Origin: JAZDJJ01 sp043804035 | GTDB lineage: Bacteria; Bacteroidota; Bacteroidia; Palsa-948 | DNA length: 31,371 nt | NCBI GenBank assembly: GCA_043804035.1 | Contig: JAZDJJ010000115.1 | Span: 1-31,371, forward strand | Direction: 5' to 3' | Shown: piece by piece, positions 30,463 to 31,371 of the stretch | How positions within the stretch are numbered: the stretch's first letter is position 1 | Layout: each line of letters opens with the position of its first letter | Translations under genes and position numbers: made by a program | The notes under the pieces: model-generated | The model's database searches: none | Told to the model about the DNA's origin: nothing | The model's input: the letters and a program-made list of their open reading frames with translations, nothing else

Positions 30463-31371
30463 AAAAAATCGTATTAACATTCGTTTTAGCAACATTCAGT
30501 ATGTTGCTTTTTGCAAGTCCTGTGAATAAAAAAGACGCAGAACTTATTGCAATAAATTATTACAAACATCGTGCTTCCTCTGCAATCACTGATTATTCTG
30601 TTAGCCGTGTGATAGAAAATCAATATCAGGGAACGCTCACATATTATGTTTTTATTTTTAATGCAGGTGGATTTGTGATGGTATCTGCTGATGATGCCGC
30701 TGTTCCTATTCTTGGTTATTCTCTTGAAAATAATTTTCTTGAAAATAACCGTCCTCCAAATATGGAAGAATGGTATAACAATTATGACAAGCAAATCAAA
30801 TATATTGTAGATAATAAAATTGATAATAAAGAAATGATACAAGAATGGTATTCTATTCGGGATAATAATTTTACTAGAAATATTCAAGCAGTACCCGCAT
30901 TATTATCAACTACTTGGGGCCAAGGTTGTAACTACAATACAAGTTGTCCCGCAGATGCCGCTGGTTCTTGTGGACATTGTAAAACAGGTTGTATTGCTAC
31001 TGCAATGGCACAAATAATGAAATATTGGAACTATCCAACTAAAGGAACTGGCTCAAATAGTTATACTCAATCTCCTTATGGTACTTTATCTGCTGATTTC
31101 GGTGCCACTACTTACAATTGGGGTTCTATGCCAAATAATGTTACATCGTCAAATACAGCAGTAGCAACATTGATGTATCATTGTGGCGTAGGATGTAATA
31201 TGAAATATGGACCTAATAGTTCTGCAGGTAAATTTGCAAAAACATTAATCGCTTTTGTTAATTATTTTAATTACCCTTATGCTGAATGTAAAGATATGTC
31301 TAAGTTTACTGTTAGTAGTTGGATAAGTATGTTAAAAACGGAACTTAATGCATCTCGTCCTGTTTTTTATG
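30459..31371 (+). CDS. C10-family (streptopain-like) cysteine peptidase, 3' truncated by window
   Basis: The frame is open to the right edge, giving the first 304 residues. A signal peptide (MKKIVLTFVLATFSMLLFAS) is followed by a Spi/propeptide-like domain with GGFVMVSADDAAVPILGYS (71-89) and FLENNRPPNMEEWYNNY. The peptidase domain begins near 145 (VPALLSTTWGQGCNYN), with the catalytic Cys178 in KTGCIATAMAQIMKYWNYP, matching SpeB's GCVATA-type site, then YNWGSMPNN and VATLMYHCGVGCNMKYGP. The catalytic His lies beyond the window. Bacteroidota members of this family are usually secreted, often with a T9SS sorting domain; whether this one has it cannot be seen. Expected to be made as an inactive zymogen. 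Confidence 0.9.
   Translation, partial: MKKIVLTFVLATFSMLLFASPVNKKDAELIAINYYKHRASSAITDYSVSRVIENQYQGTLTYYVFIFNAGGFVMVSADDAAVPILGYSLENNFLENNRPPNMEEWYNNYDKQIKYIVDNKIDNKEMIQEWYSIRDNNFTRNIQAVPALLSTTWGQGCNYNTSCPADAAGSCGHCKTGCIATAMAQIMKYWNYPTKGTGSNSYTQSPYGTLSADFGATTYNWGSMPNNVTSSNTAVATLMYHCGVGCNMKYGPNSSAGKFAKTLIAFVNYFNYPYAECKDMSKFTVSSWISMLKTELNASRPVFY

Overview
The window comes from an AT-rich member of the Bacteroidota, probably uncultured. The signs are a type IX secretion (T9SS) C-terminal sorting domain at the left edge, a C10 (streptopain-like) peptidase at the right edge, several gene families typical of this phylum (DUF3127, DUF4783, DUF5652, a BT0820-like HAD protein), and upstream elements of the form TAnnTTTG. 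Most genes are ordinary chromosomal housekeeping genes, but the spaces between them are unusually full of small palindromic repeats and decayed mobile elements.

Layout, left to right. (1) 1-280: end of a secreted T9SS protein. (2) 464-2458: thiamine genes tenI-like, thiD, thiE. (3) 2459-2792: composite palindromic repeat. (4) 2793-4003: HAD-like protein and ftsE; then a glycosyltransferase on the minus strand, divergent from an aspartate kinase (to 6455). (5) 6456-7481: two miniature transposable elements (MITEs), a GxxExxY-derived repeat and tRNA-Leu(UAG). (6) 7482-10435: four-subunit 2-oxoacid:ferredoxin oxidoreductase (korDABC/vor type) plus a DUF5652 membrane protein. (7) 10649-13911, minus strand: rfbB, two exported TPR proteins, a second copy of the GxxExxY-derived repeat, and a DUF3127 protein. 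(8) 14155-18220, plus strand: a tightly coupled four-gene operon of a YIDPGTGS micro-membrane protein, a kinase-like/methyltransferase fusion, a five-TM sulfatase-superfamily protein and galE. (9) 18269-22818: rlmH, DUF4783, nadC, valS. (10) 22798-28768, minus strand: carbamoyl-phosphate genes pyrB-pyrI-arcC and an ornithine carbamoyltransferase, split by a NotI-like restriction-modification pair that is flanked by ~47-bp imperfect direct repeats. (11) 28769-31371: an attC-like trace, an unrecognised helical protein, a broken IS1595-type transposase, a third MITE, a small ORF and the start of the C10 peptidase.

The most distinctive signals are these. A MITE family has three copies with the same 12-13-bp inverted ends (TAGGACTTACGCA) and target duplications of about 6 bp, yet each copy carries a different interior palindrome. 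A 224-bp repeat, present twice in opposite orientation, preserves the first codons of a GxxExxY (PDDEXK_3) gene between the 'CGCCAAGACGCAAAG' arms often seen in this phylum. The operon at 14155-18220 looks like an uncharacterised envelope or polysaccharide-modification module. The R-M pair appears to have inserted into a carbamoyl-phosphate operon with duplication of the target. Functional assignments come from reading motifs by eye; no database search or folding program was run.
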